From Phycisphaerales bacterium (GTDB taxonomy: Bacteria > Planctomycetota > Phycisphaerae > SM23-33), in contig PMYM01000203.1 of NCBI GenBank assembly GCA_003171235.1, positions 7,880 through 40,075 of the forward strand: DNA of 32,196 nt. Reading direction: 5' to 3'. Below are positions 15,505-23,692 of this stretch, in pieces (position 1 is the stretch's first letter; every line of letters begins with the position of its first letter). The notes beneath the pieces are model-generated. The model was not told the DNA's origin. It did not search any database and saw only the letters and a list, made by a program, of their open reading frames with translations. A program made the position numbers and the translations under genes.

Positions 15505-15533
15505 CATGGTCAGGCTCCATTCGCCTGACCATG
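15505..15533. repeat. Palindrome CATGGTCAGGC/GCCTGACCATG, copy 1 of a three-copy family
   Basis: An 11-base-pair perfect stem surrounds a seven-base loop in the gap between gluQ and the FGE-fold gene. The stem matches the palindromes at 25502-25536 and 26260-26294 apart from one base pair that is inverted in the 25502 copy. The loop differs from theirs. Confidence 0.75.
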
Positions 15534-15584
15534 TTTCGATGACGTGACGCGCCGGTTAGCCTGTCAAAGGCACGTTGCCCGGCG

Positions 15585-16844
15585 CTACTTGGCGGTCGCT
15601 GGGTTGCTGGTCGCAACTGGGGCCGAAGCGGCGCCGTCGGCTTCGACCACGATGCGGAACGTCACGCCGGGGTCGGGATCGCTGTTGATGAATTCAAACT
15701 CGCCGATGGCATAGCGCGGATTTGATCGCCCCATGCCCATGTGCTGGTGTTTCTTGGCCGGATCGCCGCCCGGCTTGTCTTCAGCCGGCATGGCTTGCGG
15801 GTCGGTGGCGTCCTTGATCGGCAGGGCAACCACCCTGGGGTTGTCGCTGAGTCGTTCCCAGAATCGGCTTTGCATGTCGTAGATGCCCCAGGCGTTGGCT
15901 CTGGCTGACTTGCCCGGGGCCGATGTGCGACTGCCCTGCTCCTTGTACTTTGCCGAGAACGGCGGGTTTGACGTGCCCACCCGGGCGGCGTACGCCCACT
16001 CGGCCGCCGTGGGCACGCGCACCTTCTGGCCGGTCTTTTCCGACAGCATTTGGCAGAACTTGTACATGTCCACGCAGGAGACGGTATGGATGGGCTGCTG
16101 CGGGCCGACATCCTGCTTGCAGGGGTTGTAGCCGGTTACCGCCTGGAAAGCCTCTTGAGCGACCTGGGTTTCGGAAAGGTAGTAGCCCTTGGTGAAAGTC
16201 ACCATGTGCGGGGGGTCTTCCTGCCAGTGCGGGGCCAGGTAAAACGGTTCGCCCATGAAGAACTTGCCCGGCGGGATGTAGATGCACTTGAGGGAGACGG
16301 CGTCGCTGATCTTGAGCACCAGCGGCGGCTTGTCCGGCACGACGAAAGGCTTATCCGGCGCCAGCATCTTGGCGGGATACTGGTAACTGGTATTAGGTTC
16401 GGCCTTGGTGACGTGGATCCACTTCTTGCCGTCCTTCTCTTCGAGCGTCCCGGTCAGGGAGTAGATCGACGTGCCGTAGCGGTTCTTGTTGTATAGTTCC
16501 GCCGCCGGCGGGCCGTCGATGAAGTACTTGAAGTTCTCGGTCCACAGGTCCATCAGCTTGCGGGCCGCGTCGCCGTCCAGTCCCTTGTCGGGGTAGTTCT
16601 CGGCCAGCAGGGCGTCCACCTTGGCCTTGACGGCCGGGGGGCCGTCCAGGACGTAGACGAAGGGGACCGTGTCCTTGAACGTGCCGGAAATATGGAAGTC
16701 GTTCAGCACGTTGCCGATGAGCGTGACCTCTCCAGCCTGCGACGCGGCGGGGGCTGTGGTCGAGGCCGGCTGGCTTAAACTAGAGGAGCTTGACACGAGT
16801 ACGAGGAAACAAACGGACAAAGCGAAAATGATGCGGTTAGTCAT
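15585..16844 (-). CDS. Secreted protein with FGE/sulfatase-modifying-factor fold, probably non-catalytic
   Basis: The 419-residue protein starts with a signal peptide (MTNRIIFALSVCFLVLVSSS, then a serine-rich stretch), so it is exported. An N-terminal part of about 160 residues has no family I recognise. From about residue 185 it follows the formylglycine-generating-enzyme fold: IYIPPGKFFMGEP, TKGYYLSETQVAQEAFQAVTG, VRVPTAAEWAYAARVG, ANAWGIYDMQSRFWERLSD and finally PGVTFRIVVEA. The usual GNVWEWCxD segment is SRFWERLSD, with no cysteine, so the copper/cysteine chemistry of true FGE is not expected. Many planctomycetes encode such domains as extracellular binding modules. The ATG has AAGGA upstream. 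It is divergent from rpiB across 274 bases in which I see no clear promoter. Confidence 0.85.
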   Translation of the reverse strand: MTNRIIFALSVCFLVLVSSSSSLSQPASTTAPAASQAGEVTLIGNVLNDFHISGTFKDTVPFVYVLDGPPAVKAKVDALLAENYPDKGLDGDAARKLMDLWTENFKYFIDGPPAAELYNKNRYGTSIYSLTGTLEEKDGKKWIHVTKAEPNTSYQYPAKMLAPDKPFVVPDKPPLVLKISDAVSLKCIYIPPGKFFMGEPFYLAPHWQEDPPHMVTFTKGYYLSETQVAQEAFQAVTGYNPCKQDVGPQQPIHTVSCVDMYKFCQMLSEKTGQKVRVPTAAEWAYAARVGTSNPPFSAKYKEQGSRTSAPGKSARANAWGIYDMQSRFWERLSDNPRVVALPIKDATDPQAMPAEDKPGGDPAKKHQHMGMGRSNPRYAIGEFEFINSDPDPGVTFRIVVEADGAASAPVATSNPATAK

Positions 16845-17118
16845 GGTTGGAGGTCCTTATTCTTATGCCTTTACCACTTAGGTTAGCTGCAGAGCCTGGG
16901 AGTGTCGAGTATTTGACTTTCTTATCTCTTGCTGGCCTTGGCGCTGCTGTGTTTAACTCTTCCCGGACCTGCCTGGTTCCGGGCTTTGTTCTTGAATTGC
17001 CGCCGCGGATGTGGAGAAATACTCCGCGGCGCCGGTAGAGTTGTATAGGCCATCAAAGTGCGGAAGCGGGAAGAAGTTTGGAGAATATCGCGTTGCGTAC
17101 GGACGGCGCGGGTGAGAC

Positions 17119-17550
17119 ATGAAAATTGCCATTGGCAGCGATCACGCTGGATTTGAATACAAGGAGCGGATACGGGCCTACCTGGCCGAACACGGCCACG
17201 AGGTCAAGGATTTCGGCGCGTTTTCGGCCGAGCCGGTGGACTACCCGCTGTTCATCCGCCCGGTGGCCCTGGCGGTGGCGCGGGGTGAATACGAGCGGGG
17301 GATCATCCTGGGCGGCTCGGGCAACGGCGAGGCCATCGTGGCCAACCGCATTCGGGGCATCCGGGCCACGGTGTGCTGGGACGCGGTGTCGGCCCGGCTG
17401 GCGCGCGAGCACAACGACTCCAACATCCTGTCGCTGGGCCAGCGTATGATGTCCGCCAACACCGCCCTGGAGATAGTGGAGATCTGGCTGAGCACGCCTT
17501 TTGCCGGCGGGAGGCACGCCCGCCGCATCGCCCAGATCGATGACTTCTGA
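17119..17550 (+). CDS. rpiB: Ribose-5-phosphate isomerase B, glutamate-type active site
   Basis: Interconverts ribose-5-phosphate and ribulose-5-phosphate in the pentose phosphate pathway; cytoplasmic. The 143 residues cover the whole RpiB/LacA-LacB fold: IGSDHAGFEYK (5-15), DFGAFSAEPVDYP (31-43) and LGGSGNGEAIVANRIRGIRA (64-83). The Escherichia coli enzyme uses a cysteine in a CGTGIG loop; here that loop is GGSGNGE, as in the mycobacterial enzyme, where a glutamate acts as the base (Glu71 here). The phosphate-binding EHNDSN and LGQRMM segments are present. A weak GGTGAG site precedes the ATG. A nested repeat starts ten bases after the stop codon, ahead of the dehydrogenase gene. Confidence 0.93.
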   Translation: MKIAIGSDHAGFEYKERIRAYLAEHGHEVKDFGAFSAEPVDYPLFIRPVALAVARGEYERGIILGGSGNGEAIVANRIRGIRATVCWDAVSARLAREHNDSNILSLGQRMMSANTALEIVEIWLSTPFAGGRHARRIAQIDDF

Positions 17551-17560
17551 AGAAAGACCT

Positions 17561-17714
17561 GAACCACAAAGCTCACAAAGAGCACCAAGAAAGGTCGGTG
17601 AATCGGTTAATCAGTTAATCAGTGCGAGAACCAGATCGATTCCGAAAAGGTAAACCGATTTGCGGCTCAACCGATTAACCTGTTTAGCGTTCTTCGTGTT
17701 CTTGTGGCGAAAAT
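17561..17714. repeat. Nested pair of short-period inverted repeats between rpiB and the dehydrogenase gene
   Basis: The outer, imperfect arms are 17561-17592 (CCACAAAGCTCACAAAGAGC) and 17688-17714 (CTTCGTGTTCTTGTGGCG). The inner arms are 17594-17622 (GGTTAATCAGTTAATCAG) and 17653-17679 (ending CAACCGATTAAC), the same family as 101-191. Two unrelated repeat sequences are thus stacked concentrically. The element begins ten bases after the rpiB stop and ends ten bases before the next start codon. Confidence 0.7.
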
Positions 17715-17724
17715 CTTGTCTCCC

Positions 17725-18540
17725 ATGGAAAATGGAAAAACCGCAATCGTGACGGGCGCCTCCAGCGGCATCGGCATGGAGACGGCCTACGCCCTGGCCG
17801 GGCGCGGCTACCGGCTGGCGCTGGCGGCCAGGCGGGGCGACCGCCTGGAAGAGGTGGCCGGACGCTGCCGCGAGCGGGGCTCGCCCGAGGTCCTGGCCGT
17901 GCCCACGGACGTGGCCTTGGAAGAGCAGGTGGGGGCCCTTTTCGCCCGGGCGCTGGAGGCCTTCGGCCGGCTGGACGTGCTGGTCAACAACGCCGGCTAT
18001 GGGCTCTTCCAGCGCGTGCACGAGACCTCGACGGCGGAAATGCGGGCCATCTTCGAGACCAATTTTTTCGGCCTGTTTTTCGGCTGCCGCTGTGCGGCGC
18101 CGGTCATGATCCGCCAGAAGGGCGGGCACATCTTCAACGTTTCCAGCATCGTGGGCCGGCGGGGCACGCCTTTTCACGGGGCCTACTCGGCCACCAAGTT
18201 CGCCGTCATCGGCCTGACCGACACCCTGCGGGTGGAGCTGGCGCCGCATAACGTTCGCGTGACGGCGGTGCTGCCGGCTCTGACGGATACGGAATTCTTC
18301 GACCACAGCGTCAGGGGGCGGGGGGCCAGGCAGAGTTTCGCCAAGTTCAAGCGGCTCACGCCGGCCGATGTCGTGGGAAGGAAAATCGCCGCCGCCGTCG
18401 GCCGCAACCGCCCAAACATGACATTCACGCTGGGGGGAAAGTTGCTGGTGCTGATGTCGGCGCTGTCGCCCCGGCTGGTGGATTACGGCATGCGGCAGTA
18501 TTACGAAGACCTGCGCAAACGCCTGGGACTGTCGAGCTAG
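17725..18540 (+). CDS. Short-chain dehydrogenase/reductase
   Basis: NAD(P)-dependent oxidoreductase of the classical SDR superfamily; substrate unknown. The 271-residue product has TGASSGIG (10-17) for cofactor binding, NNAG (88-91), Ser140/Ser141, and the catalytic YSATK (Tyr154, Lys158). The arginine residues after the second strand (AARRGDR) suggest NADPH preference. The C-terminal part ends with a hydrophobic LLVLMSALSPRLVDYGM stretch that may associate with membranes. ATG 17725 is chosen; a GTG at 17704 lies inside the repeat arm. No Shine-Dalgarno site is evident for either. Its TAG stop overlaps that of the convergent receiver gene in a shared CTAG. Confidence 0.92.
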   Translation: MENGKTAIVTGASSGIGMETAYALAGRGYRLALAARRGDRLEEVAGRCRERGSPEVLAVPTDVALEEQVGALFARALEAFGRLDVLVNNAGYGLFQRVHETSTAEMRAIFETNFFGLFFGCRCAAPVMIRQKGGHIFNVSSIVGRRGTPFHGAYSATKFAVIGLTDTLRVELAPHNVRVTAVLPALTDTEFFDHSVRGRGARQSFAKFKRLTPADVVGRKIAAAVGRNRPNMTFTLGGKLLVLMSALSPRLVDYGMRQYYEDLRKRLGLSS

Positions 18541-18947
18541 TTGGGGCTGGGCTGGAGGGCATAGGCGTGGATCTGGGCCACGATCCGCTGGAGTTCCACC
18601 AGGTCGGGGGTCTTGACGAAGAACAGGCAACGCTCCTTGCCCAGGCACAGGGCGGCGTCTTCCTTGGAGGTCGAACTGGTCAAGATGGCCACGGGCAGCT
18701 TCCGCAGACGCGGGTTGAGCGTCATTTCGACCAGCACTTCACGCCCGCTCTTGACCGGCAGGTTCAGATCCAGGATGACGATGTCGAAGGAATCAATCGC
18801 CTGGAGCAGCCGGTCGATGGCCGACTGTCCGTCCGGGGCCACCTGCATGCCCACTTCCACGCCCAGGCGCTCCAGGGCGATCTGCACCAGCAGCACGTCC
18901 CCGGGGTTGTCCTCGACCAGCAGCACTTTTATTTTCCTGTCGTCCAT
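18537..18947 (-). CDS. Single-domain response regulator, Rcp1-like
   Basis: A stand-alone receiver of 136 residues with no output domain. It begins MDDRKIKVLLVEDNPGDVLL, the acidic EDNPGD start typical of Rcp1-type receivers, which partner phytochrome-like and PAS-rich kinases. The phospho-acceptor aspartate is in DIVILDLNLPVKSG (about residue 59), the switch threonine/serine in ILTSS, and the lysine in FVKTPD. It starts eight bases after the kinase stop, with a GAAGGG site, so it is co-transcribed and is probably the phosphorylation target. With no DNA-binding domain it must act by protein contact or as a phosphate sink. Confidence 0.92.
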   Translation of the reverse strand: MDDRKIKVLLVEDNPGDVLLVQIALERLGVEVGMQVAPDGQSAIDRLLQAIDSFDIVILDLNLPVKSGREVLVEMTLNPRLRKLPVAILTSSTSKEDAALCLGKERCLFFVKTPDLVELQRIVAQIHAYALQPSPN

Positions 18948-18955
18948 ACTGCCCT

Positions 18956-21544
18956 TCACTCGCTTTTGAGGGTGAACCGAAACGTGGTCCCCTCGCCCTT
19001 GGTTGACTCCAGCCATATTCGGCCTCCATGCCGTTCCACGATCTTCTTGCAGATGGCCAGTCCGATGCCGGTGCCGGGATAGCGGTCCCGGCTGTGCAAT
19101 CGCTGGAATATTTGGAATATCTTGCCGTGATGTTCGGGGTCGATGCCGATGCCGTTGTCGCGCACGGAGAATTCGCACTGGCCGTCGAATTCGCGATGCC
19201 CGATCTGGATCTCCACCGGGCGGTCGGCGTGGCGGAACTTGAGGGCGTTGCTCAGGAGGTTCTGAAACAACTGCGTCAACTGCACGGGGTCGGCCTGCAC
19301 CATCGGCAGGCTGTTCCAGGTGATTTTCGCCTGGGTTTCCTCCACCGGCAGCTTGAGATTGGCCAGCGCGGCTTGCAGGGCATTCTCCGACGAGACCGGC
19401 TGGAGGGTCTTGCCGGTCAGGGTGGTGCGCGAGTAGGCCAGCAGGTCCCGAACCAGTTGGCTCATGCGCTGGGCGCCTTCGACGGCGAAGCCGATGAACT
19501 CCTTGCCCTTGTCGTCGAATTTGTCCTGGTATTCGGAGGCCAGCAGTTGCACGAAGGCCGACACCATGCGCAGCGGCTCCTGCAGGTCGTGGCTGGCCAC
19601 GTAGGCGAACTGTTCCAGGTCCTTGTTGGAGCGGGCCAGGTCCACGGCGGTCTGCTCGGCGGCCTCTTTGGCTAAGCGGAGCTGGTCCTGGGCCTGCACG
19701 CGCTGGGTGACGTCTTCGGTGACCACCACGGCTCCCAGCAGTTGCCCGTCCTCGCCGTGGATGGGCAGGGCCTGGTTATGCAGGATTCTCTTTCCCCTGG
19801 CGGGGTTGTCGATCTCCACCGGTTCGTTCACGTACCAATAGCCGGTCTTGAGGGCCACCGCCAGGGCCCAATCCTCCGGCTGCACCGGCTGGCCGCTGGC
19901 CACCCATCTGCCCTTGTACTCGCCGTAGCGGTCCCTGGTCACGTGAGTGCTGATGCCCCAGATGCTCTGGACGGCGGGATTGGTGAAGACGATGGCGCCC
20001 TGGGCGTCGGCCAGGAAGATGGCCACCGGCAGGGCCTCCAGGATGGTCCGCAGCCGGCGCTCGCTATGCCGGAGGGCCTCCTCGGCCTGCTGGAACTGCT
20101 CGTTCTGGCTGGCCAGTTCCTCAGACTGTTGGGAAAGCTCCTCGTTCTGTTGTGACAGTTTCTCCGCCTGCTCGCGCAGGGTCTCTTCGGCCTGTTTCTG
20201 CGTGGTGATGTCGGTGCTGACCTCCAGGATGGCTGGCGGGCGCCCGGCTTCCCCGCGGCGCAGGGCGTACAGCAGGGAGATGGCCAGGTCGCTACCGTCC
20301 TGGCGGCGGCGCGTCACCTCGCCCTGCCAGTTTCCCTGCTCCAGCACGATTTGCCGGACCTGCTCAGCCGGCTGGGCGAAATGCGTCATTAGCACCTTGC
20401 CAACGTCCTGGCCCTCGGCCTGGGCGGCCTCAAACCCGTACAGCCGGCGGCAGCCTTCGCTCCAGCGGGTGATTCGGAACTGGGCGTCCAGGGCCAGCAG
20501 GTTGCCCTTGTCCAGCAAGGCCAGGTCCTGCTCCTGGGCGATGCTAAGGGCCTCGGCCCGGCGGGCGCGGGCCAGGCGTTCGGCCAGGAAGCTCAGGAAC
20601 AGGCCGGTGCCCACGAAAATGCCCACGGATATTTTATCGTTGAGGCCGGCGATGCCGAAACCTAACGGCTCGATGAACCAGTAATCCGCCGCCATCGCCG
20701 ACAACAGCGTCGCCAGGATGCCCGGCCCGGCGCCGGCCAGGCTGACCACCAGCAGGATGGCCGGATACCAGGTGATGAACAGCGGCATCGGGCCGAACTG
20801 GTTCACCAGCCACGTTCGCGAGGCCGTTGCCAGGGCGACCATGGCGACGGCAAAGGCATACCGGATAACCAGCCCCGGCCACGTCTTGGCGGCCTGCCCC
20901 TGGCCGGCGCCGTCCCCGGTCAGGCGCATCGTGCGGATGATCAGCACCGCCGCCGCCGACAGCACCGCCAAGGCCAGCACCGCCCCTAGACCCACGACCA
21001 GCACCGTGCTATGGGCGGCCTGGCTGGCGACTTGCTCTTGGGCAGCCAATTCCTGCTGCTCGCGGGCCCCCATCTGCTCCAGCACATAGCGAACGTCTTT
21101 CATTATCTGCTGGCCGGGGTCGGTCACGATGAGGGGCAAGGCCGCCTCCAGCCCATCCTGGCGACGGACCTGGATCGCCTTCTGGAGTTCATCCAGTTCT
21201 TGGCGGGAAAGTTCCTGCAACTGCTGCAGGCTCTGCAGTTGGGCCGGCTCGTCGCGGTTCAGGACTTTGAGCTTTTCCAGGCGGGAGTGAATCTGGCCGG
21301 GGGCGGCGTTATAGGATTCCAGGTAGCGCTGCTGGCCGGTCAGGACGAAGTCTTGCTGGCTGGCCTGGGCGCTCGTGAGCACCGAGAGCACGCGCTCGAG
21401 GTTATCCAGCACCCGGTAGGAGTGGGCGACCTGGCGGTCCTTATCCACCAGGTCCTGGATTCCCGTGTAAGAGCGGACGGCCACCGCGGCGGTGATCGCC
21501 AGGGCCAAGGCCAATGCGATTCCACTCTTCAGGCCCGACTTCAT
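18956..21544 (-). CDS. Sensor histidine kinase: CHASE3, DUF4118-like membrane domain, two PAS, HisKA, HATPase
   Basis: Large membrane kinase of 862 residues. TM1 (about 8-24) is followed by a helical CHASE3-like sensor (about 30-175; DFVLTGQQRYLESY is typical) and TM2 (about 180-203). A second membrane block (about 225-325) contains WYPAILLVVSLAGAGPG, like the KdpD-type DUF4118 four-helix domain. Two PAS domains (about 345-455 and 505-625) flank a coiled coil of repeated QQNEELSQQSEELASQNEQ. HisKA has YVASHDLQEPLRMVSAF (His652), and HATPase has NLLSNALKFR, DNGIGI and GTGIGLAI. The ATG at 21544 has GGAG eight bases upstream. SHDLQEP is the phytochrome-like HisKA subtype that pairs with Rcp1-like receivers, matching the next gene. 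Carrying two membrane sensor modules in one chain is unusual, and no ligand can be inferred. Confidence 0.93.
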   Translation of the reverse strand: MKSGLKSGIALALALAITAAVAVRSYTGIQDLVDKDRQVAHSYRVLDNLERVLSVLTSAQASQQDFVLTGQQRYLESYNAAPGQIHSRLEKLKVLNRDEPAQLQSLQQLQELSRQELDELQKAIQVRRQDGLEAALPLIVTDPGQQIMKDVRYVLEQMGAREQQELAAQEQVASQAAHSTVLVVGLGAVLALAVLSAAAVLIIRTMRLTGDGAGQGQAAKTWPGLVIRYAFAVAMVALATASRTWLVNQFGPMPLFITWYPAILLVVSLAGAGPGILATLLSAMAADYWFIEPLGFGIAGLNDKISVGIFVGTGLFLSFLAERLARARRAEALSIAQEQDLALLDKGNLLALDAQFRITRWSEGCRRLYGFEAAQAEGQDVGKVLMTHFAQPAEQVRQIVLEQGNWQGEVTRRRQDGSDLAISLLYALRRGEAGRPPAILEVSTDITTQKQAEETLREQAEKLSQQNEELSQQSEELASQNEQFQQAEEALRHSERRLRTILEALPVAIFLADAQGAIVFTNPAVQSIWGISTHVTRDRYGEYKGRWVASGQPVQPEDWALAVALKTGYWYVNEPVEIDNPARGKRILHNQALPIHGEDGQLLGAVVVTEDVTQRVQAQDQLRLAKEAAEQTAVDLARSNKDLEQFAYVASHDLQEPLRMVSAFVQLLASEYQDKFDDKGKEFIGFAVEGAQRMSQLVRDLLAYSRTTLTGKTLQPVSSENALQAALANLKLPVEETQAKITWNSLPMVQADPVQLTQLFQNLLSNALKFRHADRPVEIQIGHREFDGQCEFSVRDNGIGIDPEHHGKIFQIFQRLHSRDRYPGTGIGLAICKKIVERHGGRIWLESTKGEGTTFRFTLKSE

Positions 21545-21819
21545 GCACGGGTCTCCGGTGTCGGCCGGCGCGCCGACTCAAAGTTTGGGCCCAGGTCGCC
21601 CTCCTCACGCGGCGCCGGCACAGGCCCGCGCAGGTCCGCGGCATCTTTACGGGCGGGCCCTCCGCCTGGCCCTCCGCCCGCAGGCCCCGCGGGGCCAAGG
21701 CCCCGGCCGGTCGTGTCCACCTTCTTCAAGGCACGCGTCGTCGGCATAGGCAACGATTCCTGGGAGAGATACTTTTTCGGCAAGCCATCGCCCTGGCCAT
21801 GAAGGTATTCAGGCTCCAC
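21541..21819 (-). CDS. Possible small Gly/Pro-rich protein preceding the kinase gene
   Basis: A frame of 92 codons from GTG 21819 (or 68 codons from the ATG at about 21747) ends in TGA overlapping the kinase ATG in the classic ATGA arrangement, which favours a real coupled gene. The product is low-complexity, with GPAGPAGGGPGGG in the middle and no signal peptide, membrane segment or known motif. No strong Shine-Dalgarno site was found, and high-GC DNA easily yields such frames, so this is a low-confidence call of unknown function. Confidence 0.3.
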   Translation of the reverse strand: MEPEYLHGQGDGLPKKYLSQESLPMPTTRALKKVDTTGRGLGPAGPAGGGPGGGPARKDAADLRGPVPAPREEGDLGPNFESARRPTPETRA

Positions 21820-22210
21820 CTGTTTCAGCGTCGTTCATCGGGACTGTTATTCGTATATCGCATGGCGCGCAGTAATCATGTATGCAAGGGGTGAGCAACG
21901 CACCATTAACAAGGATAGGCGCAACCGCGCAAAGGGGGAATCAGGCCAAATCAGAGGTTTGGCATAGGGGAAAATACTATTCTCTTGCGGCCCTCTTCGA
22001 CAGGCACTTTTGCCTCTGCTTGCCTGCCCGCGCAGGCCGCGCGGCCGGCCGGAGCTCCAGAGCAGGGCCTTGACGACCAGGGCCGGCAACGGCTACCGTT
22101 GTGCTCACCAGGCCGATGGGCCGCAGTGTTGGGGTTTACCGGCCGGTGAGTTTCATTCAGCGGGAGAGGCTCCTGTCCACCGCAAGAACCCTCCCGCCGA
22201 GGTGATTCCA
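21820..22210. other. Intergenic region upstream of the divergent kinase and TolC-like genes
   Basis: About 390 bases without a credible gene. The half nearer the kinase is AT-richer and presumably holds promoters for both directions; no -35/-10 pair of normal spacing stands out. GC-rich palindromic stretches (around 22030-22060, with GGCCGCGCGGCCGGCC) follow. The last bases supply the GAGGTG ribosome binding site of the TolC-like gene. Confidence 0.4.
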
Positions 22211-23581
22211 ATGAGACTATCTCTCTTTGCGGCGGCGATCAGCCTGTTGCTGGCGGCGGGCGGGTGCTCGCTGGTCCCGGGCGATACGCCCGCTGAGCAA
22301 TCGCGAATGCAGGCGGCCGGCCGGGCCTACCAGGCGCCTTTCTCCCGTCGCGTCCTGCCCGAACTGCCCCTCAGCCCCCAGTGGCCGGAGGTGCTGCGGC
22401 GGGCCTTCCTGGCTAACGGCGACCTGGAGGCGGCATATTACGAATGGCAGGCGGCACTGGCACGGGTGCGCCTGGCCGGCGCCTATCCCAACACCAACCT
22501 GGCCCTGGGCTACCAGTACATGTTCTCGGGCGAGAACATGAAGGCCTTCGACCGCGGCACCTTCATCGCCGGCACCGATCCGGCGATGAACCTCTCCCTG
22601 CCGGCCAAGGTCGCCCAGGCGGCCCAAGTCGCCCTGGAGGAGGCCAAGGCCAAGGGCAAGCGGTTCGAGGCCGCCAAGTTTGCCCTGCAGCAGAAAGTGC
22701 TGACCCAGTATTACGACATGGCCCTGACGGCCGAGCGGCTGCGCATCCAGCAGGAGACGGCCGACCTGCTGAAGATGGTGGTGGACGTGTCGGCCCAGCA
22801 GGTCCGCGGCGGCGCGGCACAGGTGGACGTGCTCAAGGCCCAGACCGAGTATGCCATGGCCCAGGACGAACTGGCCAATATGAAGGTCGAATTGGCCTCG
22901 ATGCGGGCCATGCTCAACGGCATGCTCGCCCGCTCGCCCGACGCGCCGCTGGAGCCGCCCGCCCAACTGCCCGCCCCCAGGCCGCTGCCGCTGGACGACG
23001 CACAACTGCTCCAGGCCGCCATGCAGCGAAACCCCGAGCTGGCCGAGTTGGCCTTCCAGGCCCAGGCCCGCCAACAGGCCATCGAGTTGGCCCGCATGGC
23101 CTGGTGGCCGGACTTCTTCGTCCAAGTCAGCATCCAGGGCAGCATTCAGCAGGCCCTCATGGCCATGGTCATGCTGCCGGTCAATGCCCCGGCCATCCAG
23201 GCCGGCATCGACGAGGCCGACGCCATGCACCAGGCCGCCCTGGCCATGCTGCGGCAGGGGGGCTTCGACCGGGCTGGCCAGTTCGTCGCCACCCTGCAGG
23301 CTGTTCACAACCACGAGCGCCAAGCCGCTCTGTACCGCGACGACATCATCCCCAGGTCGCGCCAGGCGTTTGACAACTCCCTCCAGGCCTACACCGGCGG
23401 GGTGATCGGCTTTGCCGACGTGATCGACAGCCTGCGCGTGCTGCTGGGGGCCCGGCAGTCCCTGGCCCAGGCCCGCATGAATCGCGAAAAACGACTGGCC
23501 GAACTGGAAACCCTGCTGGGGGCCGACCTGGAGGCGCTGAAAACCCCCGCTACGACTTCTCAAGCAACCTCGCAGCCATAA
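22211..23581 (+). CDS. TolC-family outer membrane efflux lipoprotein
   Basis: Outer-membrane channel component of a tripartite efflux system. The 456-residue protein begins with a lipoprotein signal (MRLSLFAAAISLLLAAGGC, lipobox cysteine Cys19). The body is long helices rich in Ala, Gln and Glu, with the duplicated layout of OEP proteins: a first half with YPNTNLALGYQYMFSG and an AQAAQVALEEAKAKGKR helix, and a second half with ARMAWWPDFFVQVSIQGS and SLQAYTGGVIGFADVIDSLRVLLGA. ATG 22211 with GAGGTG eight bases upstream is clear; longer frames lack a signal peptide. No periplasmic adaptor or inner-membrane pump gene follows; a RAYT element lies directly downstream instead. It may work with pumps encoded elsewhere. 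Confidence 0.9.
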   Translation: MRLSLFAAAISLLLAAGGCSLVPGDTPAEQSRMQAAGRAYQAPFSRRVLPELPLSPQWPEVLRRAFLANGDLEAAYYEWQAALARVRLAGAYPNTNLALGYQYMFSGENMKAFDRGTFIAGTDPAMNLSLPAKVAQAAQVALEEAKAKGKRFEAAKFALQQKVLTQYYDMALTAERLRIQQETADLLKMVVDVSAQQVRGGAAQVDVLKAQTEYAMAQDELANMKVELASMRAMLNGMLARSPDAPLEPPAQLPAPRPLPLDDAQLLQAAMQRNPELAELAFQAQARQQAIELARMAWWPDFFVQVSIQGSIQQALMAMVMLPVNAPAIQAGIDEADAMHQAALAMLRQGGFDRAGQFVATLQAVHNHERQAALYRDDIIPRSRQAFDNSLQAYTGGVIGFADVIDSLRVLLGARQSLAQARMNREKRLAELETLLGADLEALKTPATTSQATSQP

Positions 23582-23598
23582 TCCGCATTTTTGGGTGC

Positions 23599-23631
23599 CA
23601 TGCCCTTACGCGTTTTGTGCGGAAGGGCATG
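23599..23631 (+). repeat. REP-like hairpin, copy B, left flank of the RAYT gene
   Basis: CATGCCCTT and AAGGGCATG enclose ACGCGTTTTGTGCGG, in which CGC can pair with GCG. It is preceded by GGGTGC, as in copy A. Copy C on the other side of the transposase gene is the same sequence in opposite orientation, so copies B and C bracket the gene. Confidence 0.9.
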
Positions 23632-23692
23632 TTCCGTCTTTCCGCCCAGAGGTGGTATTGCACCTATTCAGAACCACAGATAGAATCCCTTC

